From Petralouisia muris (GTDB lineage Bacteria > Bacillota > Clostridia > Lachnospirales > Lachnospiraceae): 64,000 bases of DNA. A program made the translations under genes and the position numbers. The DNA is taken from assembly GCF_004793545.1 (NCBI RefSeq), contig NZ_SRYA01000021.1, positions 20,402 through 84,401 of the forward strand. The letters are read 5' to 3'. The notes under the pieces were generated by a model that was not told the origin of the DNA, did no database searches, and was given only the letters and a program-made list of their open reading frames with translations. Below, piece by piece: positions 38,684 through 48,065 of this stretch; positions within the stretch are counted from its first letter, which is position 1; every line of letters starts with the position of its first letter.

Positions 38684-38724
38684 GCTTCCCATTTGTTCTT
38701 ATATTCTAAGAACAAATGGGAAGC
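38684..38724. other. Perfect 18-bp hairpin overlapping the histidine kinase stop
   Basis: Arms 38684-38701 and 38707-38724 (TAAGAACAAATGGGAAGC and its complement) pair perfectly with a five-base loop. The last six codons and stop of the kinase gene lie in the stem. Neither strand has a good T-tract, so it is either an unusual terminator, a transcript-end stabiliser or a site for another activity. Confidence 0.7.
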
Positions 38725-39800
38725 CTTACCGTAAATACCGTCCTCTCCTGACAGCTCTTTGCCTGAATGCTGCCCCCATGAAGCCGAACAATTTCCCTGG
38801 CAATGGCAAGTCCCAGGCCGGCCCCGCCGTTTTTGCTCTGCCTTGCGCTGTCCAATCGGTAAAACTGCTCAAAAATACGCTCCAGCTTCTCACTGGGAAT
38901 TGCAGTCCCCTGATTTTCCACCTGAATACAGACATCAGATTCCTCACGCTTCGTCCGAATTATGACGGCAGTATTTTCATAACTGTAGAGCACTGCATTC
39001 CGCAGCAGATTATCAAACACACGCTGCAGCTTTTCCGGATCGCAGGTGATTTTCAATGGCTCCGGCTCCATTTTCAGTTCACAGGTTAACTGCTTTTTTG
39101 CAAAAACCGGCTGGAACTCATATGCCGTCTGTTCCAGCATCATGTTCAGAGAAACCGTTGATTGCTCCAGTTCTAAATGGGTCAGGTTAAATCTGGTAAT
39201 TTCAAAAAATTCATTAATCAAATCCTCCAGACGCTCTGCTTTTTTCAGAGAAACCGACAAGTATTTTTCCTGAAGCTCCGGTGAAATCTGCCTTTCATCC
39301 CTCAATAACGTCAGATAACCAATCACTGAGGTAAGGGGAGTTTTCAAATCGTGGGCCAGATACACAATCAAATCGCTTTTTCGCTGTTCCGCCTCTCTCG
39401 CTCTCTGCTCATTCTGCCGGTTCTGAAGCTGAATATCATTCATGTACTGCTCCACTTCCCGCAGATCTGGCCGAAGCTGAATCAGCGCCCCCTCTCCGTT
39501 CAGCTTCTCCATGGCCTCTAACACTTCCTGAAAATAATTTAAAAGCTTCACCCAGTAAAAAACGCCGATTGCCAGCACTCCCGCCAGAAATGACAAAAAG
39601 ACAAATATCCCCTGGTTGTCTGAAATCCAATGAATAAAAGGATACAGCCCTTCATTGCCGTACCAGATGTAAGAGCCCAGAATAGTTTTTCCCAGGAACA
39701 GGCAAACCACCAGCAAAATAATGCACGCCAGAGACGCCCGGAGCATTTTTTCAAAAAAACGGCCCAGAATAATTGTTTTAATACGCTTTCTATTTTTCAA
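38706..39800 (-). CDS. VanS-like sensor histidine kinase
   Basis: About 364 residues from a TTG at 39800 (GGGGG lies upstream); an ATG at 39746 is the alternative and the start is uncertain. Two transmembrane helices flank a short outside loop, then HAMP-like sequence, the phospho-acceptor YLAHDLKTPLTSVIGYLTLL, and N, G1 (VENQGTAIP) and G2 (GGAGLGLAIA) boxes. The dimerisation region strongly resembles VanS. No vanH, vanA-type ligase or vanX gene is nearby, so this is a VanRS-like pair with a different or dispersed target. The gene overlaps the regulator's 3' end. Confidence 0.88.
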   Translation of the reverse strand: MKNRKRIKTIILGRFFEKMLRASLACIILLVVCLFLGKTILGSYIWYGNEGLYPFIHWISDNQGIFVFLSFLAGVLAIGVFYWVKLLNYFQEVLEAMEKLNGEGALIQLRPDLREVEQYMNDIQLQNRQNEQRAREAEQRKSDLIVYLAHDLKTPLTSVIGYLTLLRDERQISPELQEKYLSVSLKKAERLEDLINEFFEITRFNLTHLELEQSTVSLNMMLEQTAYEFQPVFAKKQLTCELKMEPEPLKITCDPEKLQRVFDNLLRNAVLYSYENTAVIIRTKREESDVCIQVENQGTAIPSEKLERIFEQFYRLDSARQSKNGGAGLGLAIAREIVRLHGGSIQAKSCQERTVFTVRLPICS

Positions 39801-40500
39801 TGGTATAGCCAACCCCCCAGACCGTTCGAATGAACTTTTGATTCCGGTAAGAATCCTGCATCTTATCCCGGATTCTCCCAATATGGGCCATCACCGTGTT
39901 ATTATTATCCAGATACTTTTCTTTCCACACTGCCTCAAATAATTCCTCGGAGGAAACCACTTCTCCCTGATGACAGCCCAGATACCATAAAATGGCAAAT
40001 TCCCGTGGCGTCAAATCCAGTTTTTTTTCGAAAAGTGTGCTTTGATGCGTCCGCCGGTTCATGCACAGTCCCCGGATTTCCAGTTCTTCCGGCTCTTTGC
40101 CCTCCTGTTCCTTTCCTCCGCCTTTGCTGTTGTAGCTGTGATACCTGCGGAGCTGGGTTTTCACCCGGGCAACCACCTCCAGCGGATTAAAGGGCTTTGT
40201 GATATAATCGTCCGCTCCCAGCATCAGGCCGTTGATCTTATCCACATCTTCCACTCTCGCAGTCAGCATAATCACCGGAAAATAGTGGTTTTTCCGAATA
40301 TTCCGACACAAGGCAAAGCCATCCAAATCCGGAAGCATTACATCCAAAAGGGCCAAATCCACAGGCTCCCTTTCCACCAGCTCTAAGGCGTCTTTCCCCT
40401 GAAAACATTTCCACACCTGATATCCTTCATTTGCCAGATACAATTCCAGCAAATCTGCAACCTCTGTTTCATCATCCACTACCAGAATATGTTCCGCCAT
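39790..40500 (-). CDS. VanR-like OmpR-family response regulator
   Basis: About 236 residues from the ATG at 40500 (GGAGAG upstream). The receiver has ILVVDDETEVADLLELYLAN, phospho-Asp in LALLDVMLPDLDG and ITKPF; the C-terminus is a winged helix (LTPREFAILWYL, VMAHIGRIRDKMQ, VWGVGYTIEK). An alternative ATG at 40521 overlaps the hydF stop as ATGA, adding seven residues and coupling translation to HydF. The partner kinase follows immediately. Confidence 0.9.
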   Translation of the reverse strand: MAEHILVVDDETEVADLLELYLANEGYQVWKCFQGKDALELVEREPVDLALLDVMLPDLDGFALCRNIRKNHYFPVIMLTARVEDVDKINGLMLGADDYITKPFNPLEVVARVKTQLRRYHSYNSKGGGKEQEGKEPEELEIRGLCMNRRTHQSTLFEKKLDLTPREFAILWYLGCHQGEVVSSEELFEAVWKEKYLDNNNTVMAHIGRIRDKMQDSYRNQKFIRTVWGVGYTIEK

Positions 40501-40517
40501 TGCTTCTCTCCAATCTG

Positions 40518-41753
40518 TCATACAAAATCTCCGCTCTTTGGCAGTTCTGCCAGAACCTGAGGAAACAATTCCACACTCCGTCTTAAAATTCCCTGCATAT
40601 AAGCAATTGCAATCCCGTAATTTGTAATGGGAACCCCCTGATCTTCGGCGCATTTCAGACGGTATTTCATTTCACGCTCATTCAGCATACAGCCGCCGCA
40701 GTGGATAATCAGACGATACGGAGATAAATCCTCCGGAAATTCCGTGCCGGAAGTAAGTTCAATCTGCAGCTCCTTTTTGGTATATTCCCTAAGCCAGCGG
40801 GGAATTTTCACGGAACCGATGTCATCACACTGGCGATGGTGGGTGCATCCCTCAGAAATCAGCACCCGATCCCCCGCCTGCAGAGATTCTATTGCTGCAG
40901 CGCCCCTTACGACTGTCTGCAAATTTCCTTTATATCGGGCAAAAAGAATAGAAAAGGAGGTGAGAGGGATATCCCTTGGCGTATCTGCACTGACCTTTCC
41001 AAAAACCTGGCTGTCTGTGATTACCATTGCCGGCCTCTTTCCTAAGCTCTTTAGGGTATCCTTCAATCCATGTTCCTTTACCACAACGGCCGCTGCATCC
41101 GACTCTAAAATATCCCGAATCGTCTGCTGCTGAGGCAGAATCAGCCTTCCCTTAGGGGCAGCCTTATCAATGGGCACTACCAGCACCGCCGTATCCCCGG
41201 GCTTTAACAAATCTCCTACGATCCTGTTCTGAGAGGGGCAATCCGCTGCAAGACCTGCAATTTTTTCCTTTAATTTCGGTATGTGAAACCCTGTTTTGGC
41301 GCTGACGCTGATACATCTTCCATACTCCCGGAACCTTTTTTCCAGTGTCTCTTCGTCTGACTCATCCGCTTTGTTTACTGCAATCAAAAACGGAATCTTT
41401 TTCTCCTGAAACAATTGTATCAGCTCCCGGTCCGCCTCTGACGCCTCACCGGTTCCGTCCACAATCAGGACAGCCACATCTGTTTTATTTAAAATCTGCC
41501 TGGTCTTCTGGACCCGCAATTCCCCCAGCGCTCCCTCATCGTCAATTCCCGGCGTGTCAATCACCACCACCGGCCCCATGGGAAGAAGCTCCATGGCTTT
41601 CTGCACCGGGTCCGTGGTCGTTCCTTTCACTTCTGAAACTACTGCAAGCTCCTGTCCTGTCACCGCGTTTACCACACTGGATTTCCCTGCATTTCTTTTT
41701 CCGAAAAATCCAATGTGGATACGGTCGGACCTCGGCGTGCTGTTTAAACTCAT
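40518..41753 (-). CDS. hydF: [FeFe]-hydrogenase maturation GTPase HydF
   Basis: 411 residues from the ATG at 41753, preceded by AGGAGGG. The N-terminal GTPase has GFFGKRNAGKSSVVNAVTGQ, DTPGIDDEG and VNKADESDE. The C-terminal Fe-S domain shows the family cluster motifs CTHHRQ and HCGGC. HydF assembles the H-cluster 2Fe subcluster and transfers it to hydrogenase HydA. HydE and HydG are not in the window. The TM1266-like gene is directly upstream and the VanRS-like pair follows. Confidence 0.95.
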   Translation of the reverse strand: MSLNSTPRSDRIHIGFFGKRNAGKSSVVNAVTGQELAVVSEVKGTTTDPVQKAMELLPMGPVVVIDTPGIDDEGALGELRVQKTRQILNKTDVAVLIVDGTGEASEADRELIQLFQEKKIPFLIAVNKADESDEETLEKRFREYGRCISVSAKTGFHIPKLKEKIAGLAADCPSQNRIVGDLLKPGDTAVLVVPIDKAAPKGRLILPQQQTIRDILESDAAAVVVKEHGLKDTLKSLGKRPAMVITDSQVFGKVSADTPRDIPLTSFSILFARYKGNLQTVVRGAAAIESLQAGDRVLISEGCTHHRQCDDIGSVKIPRWLREYTKKELQIELTSGTEFPEDLSPYRLIIHCGGCMLNEREMKYRLKCAEDQGVPITNYGIAIAYMQGILRRSVELFPQVLAELPKSGDFV

Positions 41754-41832
41754 GGCGCATCCCTCCTGTTCTATCAACAATTCCACTGCCACAGATTTGG
41801 CAGGGAAACTTCAGCTTCACAGATTTTCCCGA

Positions 41833-42078
41833 CTATATTTTCGAATAAGCCGTTTTACTGCTTACTCCCTGCAGCTTACCTAATTTTCCCGACAATGCAT
41901 TAATTACATTCTGGGGCGCATCCACGGCAATGCTGATAATATTAATTCCTTTTTTGGGATAAGGAATTCCCATTCTGCCGATAATATATTCCCCATGCTC
42001 ATGAAGAATCTGATTCAATTCTTCAATGGAGGATGCATCCTCCACTATAATTCCGATGATCGCTACTCTGTCTTCCAT
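41833..42078 (-). CDS. TM1266-like iron-only hydrogenase system regulator
   Basis: 81 residues from the ATG at 42078 (GGAAGG upstream). The small ferredoxin-like fold protein (RVAIIGIIVEDASSIEELNQ, IGRMGIPYPKKGINIISIAV, LSGKLGKLQGVSSKTAYSK) matches the family annotated as putative regulator of the [FeFe]-hydrogenase system, consistent with hydF lying just downstream. Mode of action is not known. Confidence 0.9.
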   Translation of the reverse strand: MEDRVAIIGIIVEDASSIEELNQILHEHGEYIIGRMGIPYPKKGINIISIAVDAPQNVINALSGKLGKLQGVSSKTAYSKI

Positions 42079-42103
42079 ACGTCCTTCCTTCATCTTCCCA
42101 ATC

Positions 42104-42334
42104 TTATTCATCAAATTCCACAGTCACAAAAAAACCTTTTGGCGTCTCATGGATCTCCACTACTTTTCCTTCGGTGGATTTCAGCCGTTCACTGAAACTG
42201 TAATTGGCGGACATAGCGTAAGCTTTTCCCAATGTATAATAATAGGAAGTGGGCAGCTTTCCCTCGCTGACCGGAAGCACATCTCCCTCTTTCAGCAGAC
42301 CTGTCCGCTCCATTTTAAATTCCATCTGTCGCAA
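42104..42334 (-). CDS. Small protein of unknown function
   Basis: 76 residues if started at a TTG at 42334, which has AAAGGA about 8 bases upstream; the ATG at 42325 is the alternative. The sequence (MERTGLLKEGDVLPVSEGKL, then SYYYTLGKAYAMSANYSFSE and VVEIHETPKGFFVTVEFDE) is not recognised; the last part looks like beta strands. It lies 25 bases before the TM1266-like start, suggesting co-transcription with the hydF genes. Confidence 0.7.
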   Translation of the reverse strand: MRQMEFKMERTGLLKEGDVLPVSEGKLPTSYYYTLGKAYAMSANYSFSERLKSTEGKVVEIHETPKGFFVTVEFDE

Positions 42335-42378
42335 TTGATTGATCCTTTCTCTGTCTTATTTTCTAAAGCCCGCAAATC

Positions 42379-43818
42379 CTATCTTCGTTTCCAGGTTGAG
42401 GGCGCAAACAGCAGCAGCATCGGGAACAGCTCCAGTCGTCCGGCCAGCATGTCAAACATCAGCACATACTTTGCCGGCTGGGAATACACGGAGAAGTTTT
42501 CCGCCGGCCCTACCTGTCCTAATCCCGGCCCAATATTATTCAAGGTCGCAGCCACCGCCGTAAAATTCGTGGTAAAATCCAGCTCATCCAGAGAAATCAG
42601 CAGTACTGACGCACCATAAATAATAGCATATGCAATAAAAAACACAGAAATTGACCTCAGAACATCCTTATTCACCACATGCTTTTCAAAATGTATCTGC
42701 CGCACCCGTTTGGGATGAATCAAATAGGACAGCTCATTTTTCACCAGCTTCAGCATAATTACCACACGGGAAACCTTGATTCCTCCTCCGGTACTGCCTG
42801 CGCACGCCCCGATAAACATCAGAAGCACCAGCACAAACCGGGAAAATTCCGGCCACTGGTTAAAATCTGCAGTGGAATATCCAGTCGTTGTAATAATAGA
42901 AGCCACCTGAAAAGCCACATGGTGAAAAGCATCAAACACTGACCGGAAGCTGCCCCGGACATTAATTGTAATCATAAGAACCGCTCCCAGAATAATCCCC
43001 AGATAATACCGCATCTCTTCATGGTGCAGCGCCGGAAGAAATTTTTTCTGCCAGAGAAGGTAATACACATTAAAATTAATTCCGAACAATATCATAAAAA
43101 TTGTGATAATTCCCTGGGAAATCATGGAATAGCTGCCGATACTGTCATTTAAAACCCCAAATCCTCCGGTACCTGCCGTACCAAAAGACAAGGTCATGGA
43201 TTCAAACACAGACATCCCTGTAATCAGCAGCAGAGCAATCTCAATGATTGTCAGTACAATGTACATCTTATACAGGTTTCTGGCAGTATTTTTCACCCTG
43301 GGGACTAACTTTCCAACGGTTGGCCCCGGACTTTCCGCCCGCATCAAGTACATATTGTAGCCTCCCGCCAGGGGCAGAATTGCCATAATCAGCACCAGTA
43401 CCCCCATTCCTCCAATCCAATGGGTAAAGCTCCGCCAGAACAGATTGCACCTGGACAACGCTTCCACATCTCCCAGGATGCTTGCCCCGGTAGTGGTCAG
43501 TCCGGAAATGGTTTCAAACAGCGCATCCGTATAGCTGGGAAATTCCCCAGACAAAAACAGCGGCAGCGCGCCTGTCAGGCTTAACACAATCCAGCTTAAG
43601 GATACTGCCGCAAATCCTTCCCTTGCATAAAAAACATTGCTCTTCGGCTTTTTCATTTTTCCCAGAGTTCCCGCCAGAAGACAGAGTGCCAGGACTGCTG
43701 CATAAGCCCAGCCTGCCTTTTCCCTGTAAATCAGCGCCGCTATGCAGGGAAGAGCCAGAAACATTGCCTGAAATTCCAGAACCCGGCAAAGGAGGTATCG
43801 GATAATTGAATAATTCAT
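42379..43818 (-). CDS. trkH: TrkH/KtrB-type potassium uptake membrane subunit
   Basis: 479 residues with many hydrophobic helices. Pore-loop motifs are present: [29 protein letters not shown] and [15 protein letters not shown]. It forms the K+-translocating dimer at the membrane and normally associates with a TrkA-type RCK protein, encoded directly upstream (16 bp away) here. Confidence 0.94.
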   Translation of the reverse strand: MNYSIIRYLLCRVLEFQAMFLALPCIAALIYREKAGWAYAAVLALCLLAGTLGKMKKPKSNVFYAREGFAAVSLSWIVLSLTGALPLFLSGEFPSYTDALFETISGLTTTGASILGDVEALSRCNLFWRSFTHWIGGMGVLVLIMAILPLAGGYNMYLMRAESPGPTVGKLVPRVKNTARNLYKMYIVLTIIEIALLLITGMSVFESMTLSFGTAGTGGFGVLNDSIGSYSMISQGIITIFMILFGINFNVYYLLWQKKFLPALHHEEMRYYLGIILGAVLMITINVRGSFRSVFDAFHHVAFQVASIITTTGYSTADFNQWPEFSRFVLVLLMFIGACAGSTGGGIKVSRVVIMLKLVKNELSYLIHPKRVRQIHFEKHVVNKDVLRSISVFFIAYAIIYGASVLLISLDELDFTTNFTAVAATLNNIGPGLGQVGPAENFSVYSQPAKYVLMFDMLAGRLELFPMLLLFAPSTWKRR

Positions 43819-43834
43819 CGCTAGTTTCCTCCGC

Positions 43835-45190
43835 CTATTTCAAGATATCTTTCAGGTCATGAAAGCCCTGGTTTGTTGTCACTACCACTACGGTGTCTCC
43901 CAGCTCAATGGTATCCTGTCCTCCCGGAGTAATAATCGTGCCTCTTCGGTTAATGCAGGCAATCAGCAGATTTTCCTTAAGCTGCAATTCCATCAAGGGG
44001 ATTCCCACAAGGGCAGATTTCTCCTGCACTCTGAATTCCAGCGCTTCCACTTTATCTTCTATTAACTGATATAAAGTCTCTATGTTGCTGCCAATGGAAT
44101 TCTGCATGGCGCGCACATATTGAATAATATATTCCGCCGTAATATGCTTTGGATACAGCACGCTTCCCAAATCCATACTGTCAATAATCTCGTCATAGGC
44201 AATTCGATGCACCTTGGTAATGGTTTTGGCCTTTGACACACTCTTGGCAAACAGACTCAGCATTATATTTTCTTCATCCAGATTCGTCCAGGCCACAAAG
44301 GAATGGGCTCTTGGCATTCCCTCTTCATACAGCAGATTGCGCTCTGTCCCGTCTCCGTGGATAATCATGGCCTGGGGCAGAAGCTCGCTTAATTCATTGC
44401 AGCGTTCCTTGTTCTGCTCAATAATTTTGATCTCGATTCCCATAGGCAGAAGCTGTTTTGCCAAATAATAGGTGGTCTCACCGCCGCCGATAATCATACA
44501 GTTCTTAATCCGGTTGGTGGTCATTCCAATTTTACGGAAAAATTCATTGGCTTTCCTGGAAGAAGCAACAATGGAAATCACATCTTTCTCCTGCAGCCGA
44601 AAATTACCGGAAGGAATAAAGACTTCTTCTCCCCGTTCCACAGCGCAAATCAATACGTCGCAATGCAGGCCGCCGGAAATATACGTCAGAGGCTTTCCGT
44701 CCAGCACTGACCCTTCTCCAAGCCTGCATTTCAAAAGCTCCACTCTTCCCTTTGCAAAGCTGTCCACCTTGATAGCGGAAGGAAATTTCAGCAGCCGGGC
44801 AATTTCACTGGCCGCCGCATATTCTGGATTAATTACCATGGACAAGCCAAGTTCTTCTTTGATGTATGTAATTTCCCGGTTGTAAATGGGATTGCGCACC
44901 CGGGCAACCGTATTGCAGCCTCCTGCTTTTCTGGCAATCAGGCAGCAGAGCAGGTTCAGCTCGTCTGACGTAGTTACCGCTATCATCAAATCCGCTTCCT
45001 CAATGCCCGCCTCATTCTGCACTGCAAAGCTTGCGCCGTTTCCCACAATTCCCATTACATCAAACCGATTCGCCACAGATTCCGCTTTCATCGGATCTCT
45101 GTCCACAACCGTAATATTATGTCCTTCCTTGCTTAACTGTTCTGTCAGAGTTGTGCCAACATTTCCACAACCCACAATGATAATCTGCAT
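43835..45190 (-). CDS. trkA: Trk system regulatory protein TrkA (two RCK domains)
   Basis: 451 residues with two tandem Rossmann RCK_N/RCK_C units: MQIIIVGCGNVGTTLTEQL at the start and NCMIIGGGETTYYLAKQL near residue 230, each followed by a C-terminal RCK_C domain. TrkA binds NAD(H) or ATP and gates TrkH. It is first in a trkA-trkH pair, which leads into the hydF cluster on the same strand. Confidence 0.95.
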   Translation of the reverse strand: MQIIIVGCGNVGTTLTEQLSKEGHNITVVDRDPMKAESVANRFDVMGIVGNGASFAVQNEAGIEEADLMIAVTTSDELNLLCCLIARKAGGCNTVARVRNPIYNREITYIKEELGLSMVINPEYAAASEIARLLKFPSAIKVDSFAKGRVELLKCRLGEGSVLDGKPLTYISGGLHCDVLICAVERGEEVFIPSGNFRLQEKDVISIVASSRKANEFFRKIGMTTNRIKNCMIIGGGETTYYLAKQLLPMGIEIKIIEQNKERCNELSELLPQAMIIHGDGTERNLLYEEGMPRAHSFVAWTNLDEENIMLSLFAKSVSKAKTITKVHRIAYDEIIDSMDLGSVLYPKHITAEYIIQYVRAMQNSIGSNIETLYQLIEDKVEALEFRVQEKSALVGIPLMELQLKENLLIACINRRGTIITPGGQDTIELGDTVVVVTTNQGFHDLKDILK

Positions 45191-45319
45191 GTCTCCTCCA
45201 TCTACGGCAGATCTCTGTCGTCGTTCTCTTTCTTAATATTGCAAGCCCCCTGCATGCCTTCTGGTCTGTGCCGCAGGGAAGCTTCTAAGCATGTTCATCC
45301 AAATACTGTAAACCCCAAT

Positions 45320-46213
45320 TTACCTGTCATACTTCTTCAGCAATCCCAGCCCCAGCGGATAGGGACCGGTATGCACGCCAATAGTCGCCCCTATCTGATA
45401 AATATCAATCGTTTTATAATCAGAATAAGTCTGCAGGGACGCCAGAAGCTGATCTCTGAATTCTACTGCTTCTTCATAATCATACCCATATCCCACCACA
45501 ATCCGGTAATCGTCAGGTGATTCTCCGATTTTTTCAAAATGTTCCTTTGCCTGTTCGATCAGGCGCTTCAGTCCCTTTTTCCGGTTCCTGGTTACTCCAG
45601 TTGGAAAAATTTCCCCTTCCTTGAGCATAATCAGCGGTTTAATTCCCAGGGTGGAAGCTGCTGTTCCCATTACTTTGCCGATTCTTCCTCCATGAATTAA
45701 ATACTCATAATTTCCCACGGTAAATAGAATTCTCCCGGTAACTTTGATCCGTTCGATCTCTTTCACCGTTTCTTCAAAGGATAATCCATTCTTCTGCATC
45801 CTGACAGCTTCCAGCACCAGATTCCCCTGCAGTACGGTATTCACAGAGGTATCCACTATCTGAATCTGAATTCCCGGATATTCCTCCTGCAGCAATTCCT
45901 CCGCTGTTTTGGCGGAATTATAGGAACCGCTGAACTTTGTAGTAATGCACAGACAAATAATATCCTTTCCTTCTTTTGCATATGGCGTAAACGCTTCCAC
46001 ATAATCCTGCACGGACGGAAGGGAGGACATGGGAAATTTATCCGGGTTATTTACCATTTCCTGATAAAAAGTTCTTACGCCGATTTCTTCCATTTCTTTT
46101 TTGTAGGTTTTCCCGTCAAATGTTACATAAAACGGCACAACCCGCACTCCTGCCTGCTGAGCAGCCTCTGCGCCCAAATCGCAGGAACCGTCTGTAATAA
46201 TCTGATATGCCAT
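45320..46213 (-). CDS. DegV family fatty-acid-binding protein
   Basis: 297 residues from the ATG at 46213 (AGAGGG upstream). DegV motifs: YQIITDGSCDLGAE at the start, TSLP-type segment SSLPSVQDYVEAFTPY, SGSYNSAKTA and IHGGRIGKVMGTAASTLGIKP, with GVHTGPYPLG at the end. Homologues bind fatty acids and FakB members feed them to the FakA kinase. No fakA is nearby, so its phosphorylation partner is not shown. Confidence 0.93.
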   Translation of the reverse strand: MAYQIITDGSCDLGAEAAQQAGVRVVPFYVTFDGKTYKKEMEEIGVRTFYQEMVNNPDKFPMSSLPSVQDYVEAFTPYAKEGKDIICLCITTKFSGSYNSAKTAEELLQEEYPGIQIQIVDTSVNTVLQGNLVLEAVRMQKNGLSFEETVKEIERIKVTGRILFTVGNYEYLIHGGRIGKVMGTAASTLGIKPLIMLKEGEIFPTGVTRNRKKGLKRLIEQAKEHFEKIGESPDDYRIVVGYGYDYEEAVEFRDQLLASLQTYSDYKTIDIYQIGATIGVHTGPYPLGLGLLKKYDR

Positions 46214-46625
46214 AGAATCCCTCTTTTCTGAAATACTTTTCCGGCCGCTGCACGCCAAGCCATCGCTCCTGCACTTCACAGTGAAAAACCTTAGACCGCC
46301 GACGGATGGTCATAAGGCTCGTCAAACGGCAGGTTAAGCAGCTGCACTTTACTTTACTGCTTCATTATAGCAACACATTTTCTGGAATACCACATAAGGG
46401 GAAGCCTCCGCTTCCCCGTTCTTCCACAAAATCCTCGCTGTTATTATAATACCTTTTCCCAAAAAAGAAAAGATGTTTTCCAGTATTCCTGCACAGAATA
46501 TTCACGGCGGCCCAGATGCATCCGATCGGATCGTGAGTGTTAACCTGTAACGTAAAAATATCATCTGAACTGCGCATGTTTCTATCAAAAGCTGACAGAC
46601 CGTAAAGGAATCATTCAAAAAGAAC

Positions 46626-46654
46626 GTGAAACAGAACCTTGCATGTGCTATAAT
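46626..46654 (+). promoter_or_regulatory. Promoter of the AmmeMemoRadiSam cluster
   Basis: Extended -10 TGCTATAAT (TATAAT 46649-46654) with GTGAAA at 46626-46631, 17-base spacer, 46 bases before the first start codon. The rest of 46214-46699 carries no convincing gene: it holds a small GC hairpin (46398-46417, GGGGAAGC/GCTTCCCC) and a 12-bp palindrome ATCCGATCGGAT at 46520-46531 that could be an operator. Confidence 0.65.
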
Positions 46655-46699
46655 CAATACAGGCATATCAAGTTTTTTGCACGGAAGGGAGACAGTAAT

Positions 46700-47506
46700 A
46701 TGGGAGTTTTAGGAGCATTTATGCTTCCGCATCCGCCTTTGATTGTACCAGAGATCGGCAGGGGCGAAGAGAAAAAGATTCAAAAGACAGTAGATGCATA
46801 TCACAGAGCAGCCAGAAAGATTGCAGAGTTAAAACCAGAAACAATTATCGTGTTCTCACCCCATTCCATGATGTACGCTGATTATTTTCATATATCTCCG
46901 GGAAGCCAGGCAAAGGGGGATTTTGGGCAGTTTCGCGCGGGACAAGTAAAAATGGCTCTTCCCTATGATACAGAATTTGTACAAAAATTGTGCCACAAAG
47001 CAAAAAATAGAAATTTGCCGGCAGGCACAATGGGAGAACGGGAAGCGCAGCTTGATCATGGGACAATGGTACCGCTGTATTTTGTAAATCAATATTGGAC
47101 AGACTATCAGCTTGTCCGAATTGGATTATCTGGACATTCCCTTGGCATTCACTATAAACTGGGAATGTGCATCAAAGATACTATAGAAGCGTTGGGGCGC
47201 AATGCGGTGCTGATTGCCAGCGGCGATTTATCCCATCGGTTAAAAGCAAGCGGCCCTTATGGATATCGGAAGGAAGGACCAGAATATGACGCCCGCATTA
47301 TGGAGCTTATGGGACGAGCAGATTTTGGAGAGCTTTTTAAGTTTTCCGAGGATTTTTGTGCAAATGCAGGAGAATGCGGGCACCGCTCTTTTACGATCAT
47401 GGCAGGAGCCCTGGAAGGTCTGAATGTCCATCCACAGCCTTTGTCTTATGAAGGACCCTTTGGCGTTGGATATGGAATTTGTATTTATGGGATTGAACAT
47501 GAATAG
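46700..47506 (+). CDS. AmmeMemoRadiSam system protein B (MEMO/LigB-like)
   Basis: 268 residues from the ATG at 46700 (GGAAGGGAG upstream). It has the class III extradiol dioxygenase subunit B-like fold seen in MEMO: FMLPHPPLIVPEIG, IIVFSPHSMM, QLDHGTMVPLYFV and IASGDLSHRL, which carry the usual metal-site histidines. The three-gene set MEMO, AMMECR1 and radical SAM is conserved widely, and its reaction is unknown. It is co-oriented with the two following genes, opposite to all neighbours. Confidence 0.9.
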   Translation: MGVLGAFMLPHPPLIVPEIGRGEEKKIQKTVDAYHRAARKIAELKPETIIVFSPHSMMYADYFHISPGSQAKGDFGQFRAGQVKMALPYDTEFVQKLCHKAKNRNLPAGTMGEREAQLDHGTMVPLYFVNQYWTDYQLVRIGLSGHSLGIHYKLGMCIKDTIEALGRNAVLIASGDLSHRLKASGPYGYRKEGPEYDARIMELMGRADFGELFKFSEDFCANAGECGHRSFTIMAGALEGLNVHPQPLSYEGPFGVGYGICIYGIEHE

Positions 47507-47517
47507 AGAGGAGTTGT

Positions 47518-48048
47518 ATGATGCGACAAAAAGAACAAGAGGATGCTTATGTAAAGCTTGCACGCATGTCAATGGAAGAGTATGTTCATACAGGCAGAGT
47601 ACTTCATGCGCCTGATCATCTTCCCGAGGAAATGTACAACACTAGGGGAGGGGTGTTTGTGTCTATTAAGAAACAAGGGGCGCTGCGGGGCTGTATTGGG
47701 ACGATTCAGGCAGCATATTCGTCCATAGCGGAAGAAATTATTTACAATGCCATCAGCGCTTCCACAAGAGATCCGAGATTTCCGGCAGTGAAGGCGGAGG
47801 AATTGGAGAAGTTGACCATAAGCGTGGATGTATTGGGAGATATGGAACAGATTGACTCTTTGGATAAACTGGATGTAAAGCGTTATGGCGTTGTAGTGAC
47901 CAAGGGCCGCAGGCGCGGGCTGCTGCTCCCGAATCTGGAAGGCGTGAATACAATTGAGGAACAAGTGGCGATCGCCAAACAGAAAGCAGGTATTGGCGAT
48001 CTGGAGGAAGTGCAGCTGGAGCGCTTTGAGGTCGTGCGCCATTTCTAA
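47518..48048 (+). CDS. AmmeMemoRadiSam system protein A (AMMECR1 domain)
   Basis: 176 residues. The AMMECR1 core is clear: YVKLARMSMEEYVHTG, GVFVSIKKQGALRGCIGTI (with the invariant LRGCIG), STRDPRFPAVKAEEL and a GLLLPNLEGV segment. GAGGAG precedes two adjacent ATGs. Only 11 bp separate it from the MEMO gene. In some relatives the two domains are fused; here each has its own start signal. Confidence 0.92.
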   Translation: MMRQKEQEDAYVKLARMSMEEYVHTGRVLHAPDHLPEEMYNTRGGVFVSIKKQGALRGCIGTIQAAYSSIAEEIIYNAISASTRDPRFPAVKAEELEKLTISVDVLGDMEQIDSLDKLDVKRYGVVVTKGRRRGLLLPNLEGVNTIEEQVAIAKQKAGIGDLEEVQLERFEVVRHF

Positions 48049-48065
48049 AGCTGGGAGGTAGGAAG

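Noticed and set aside
38706..40500. Vancomycin resistance operon
   Set aside because: Only VanR/VanS-like regulators are present; no ligase, dehydrogenase, dipeptidase or racemase gene of the van type is nearby.
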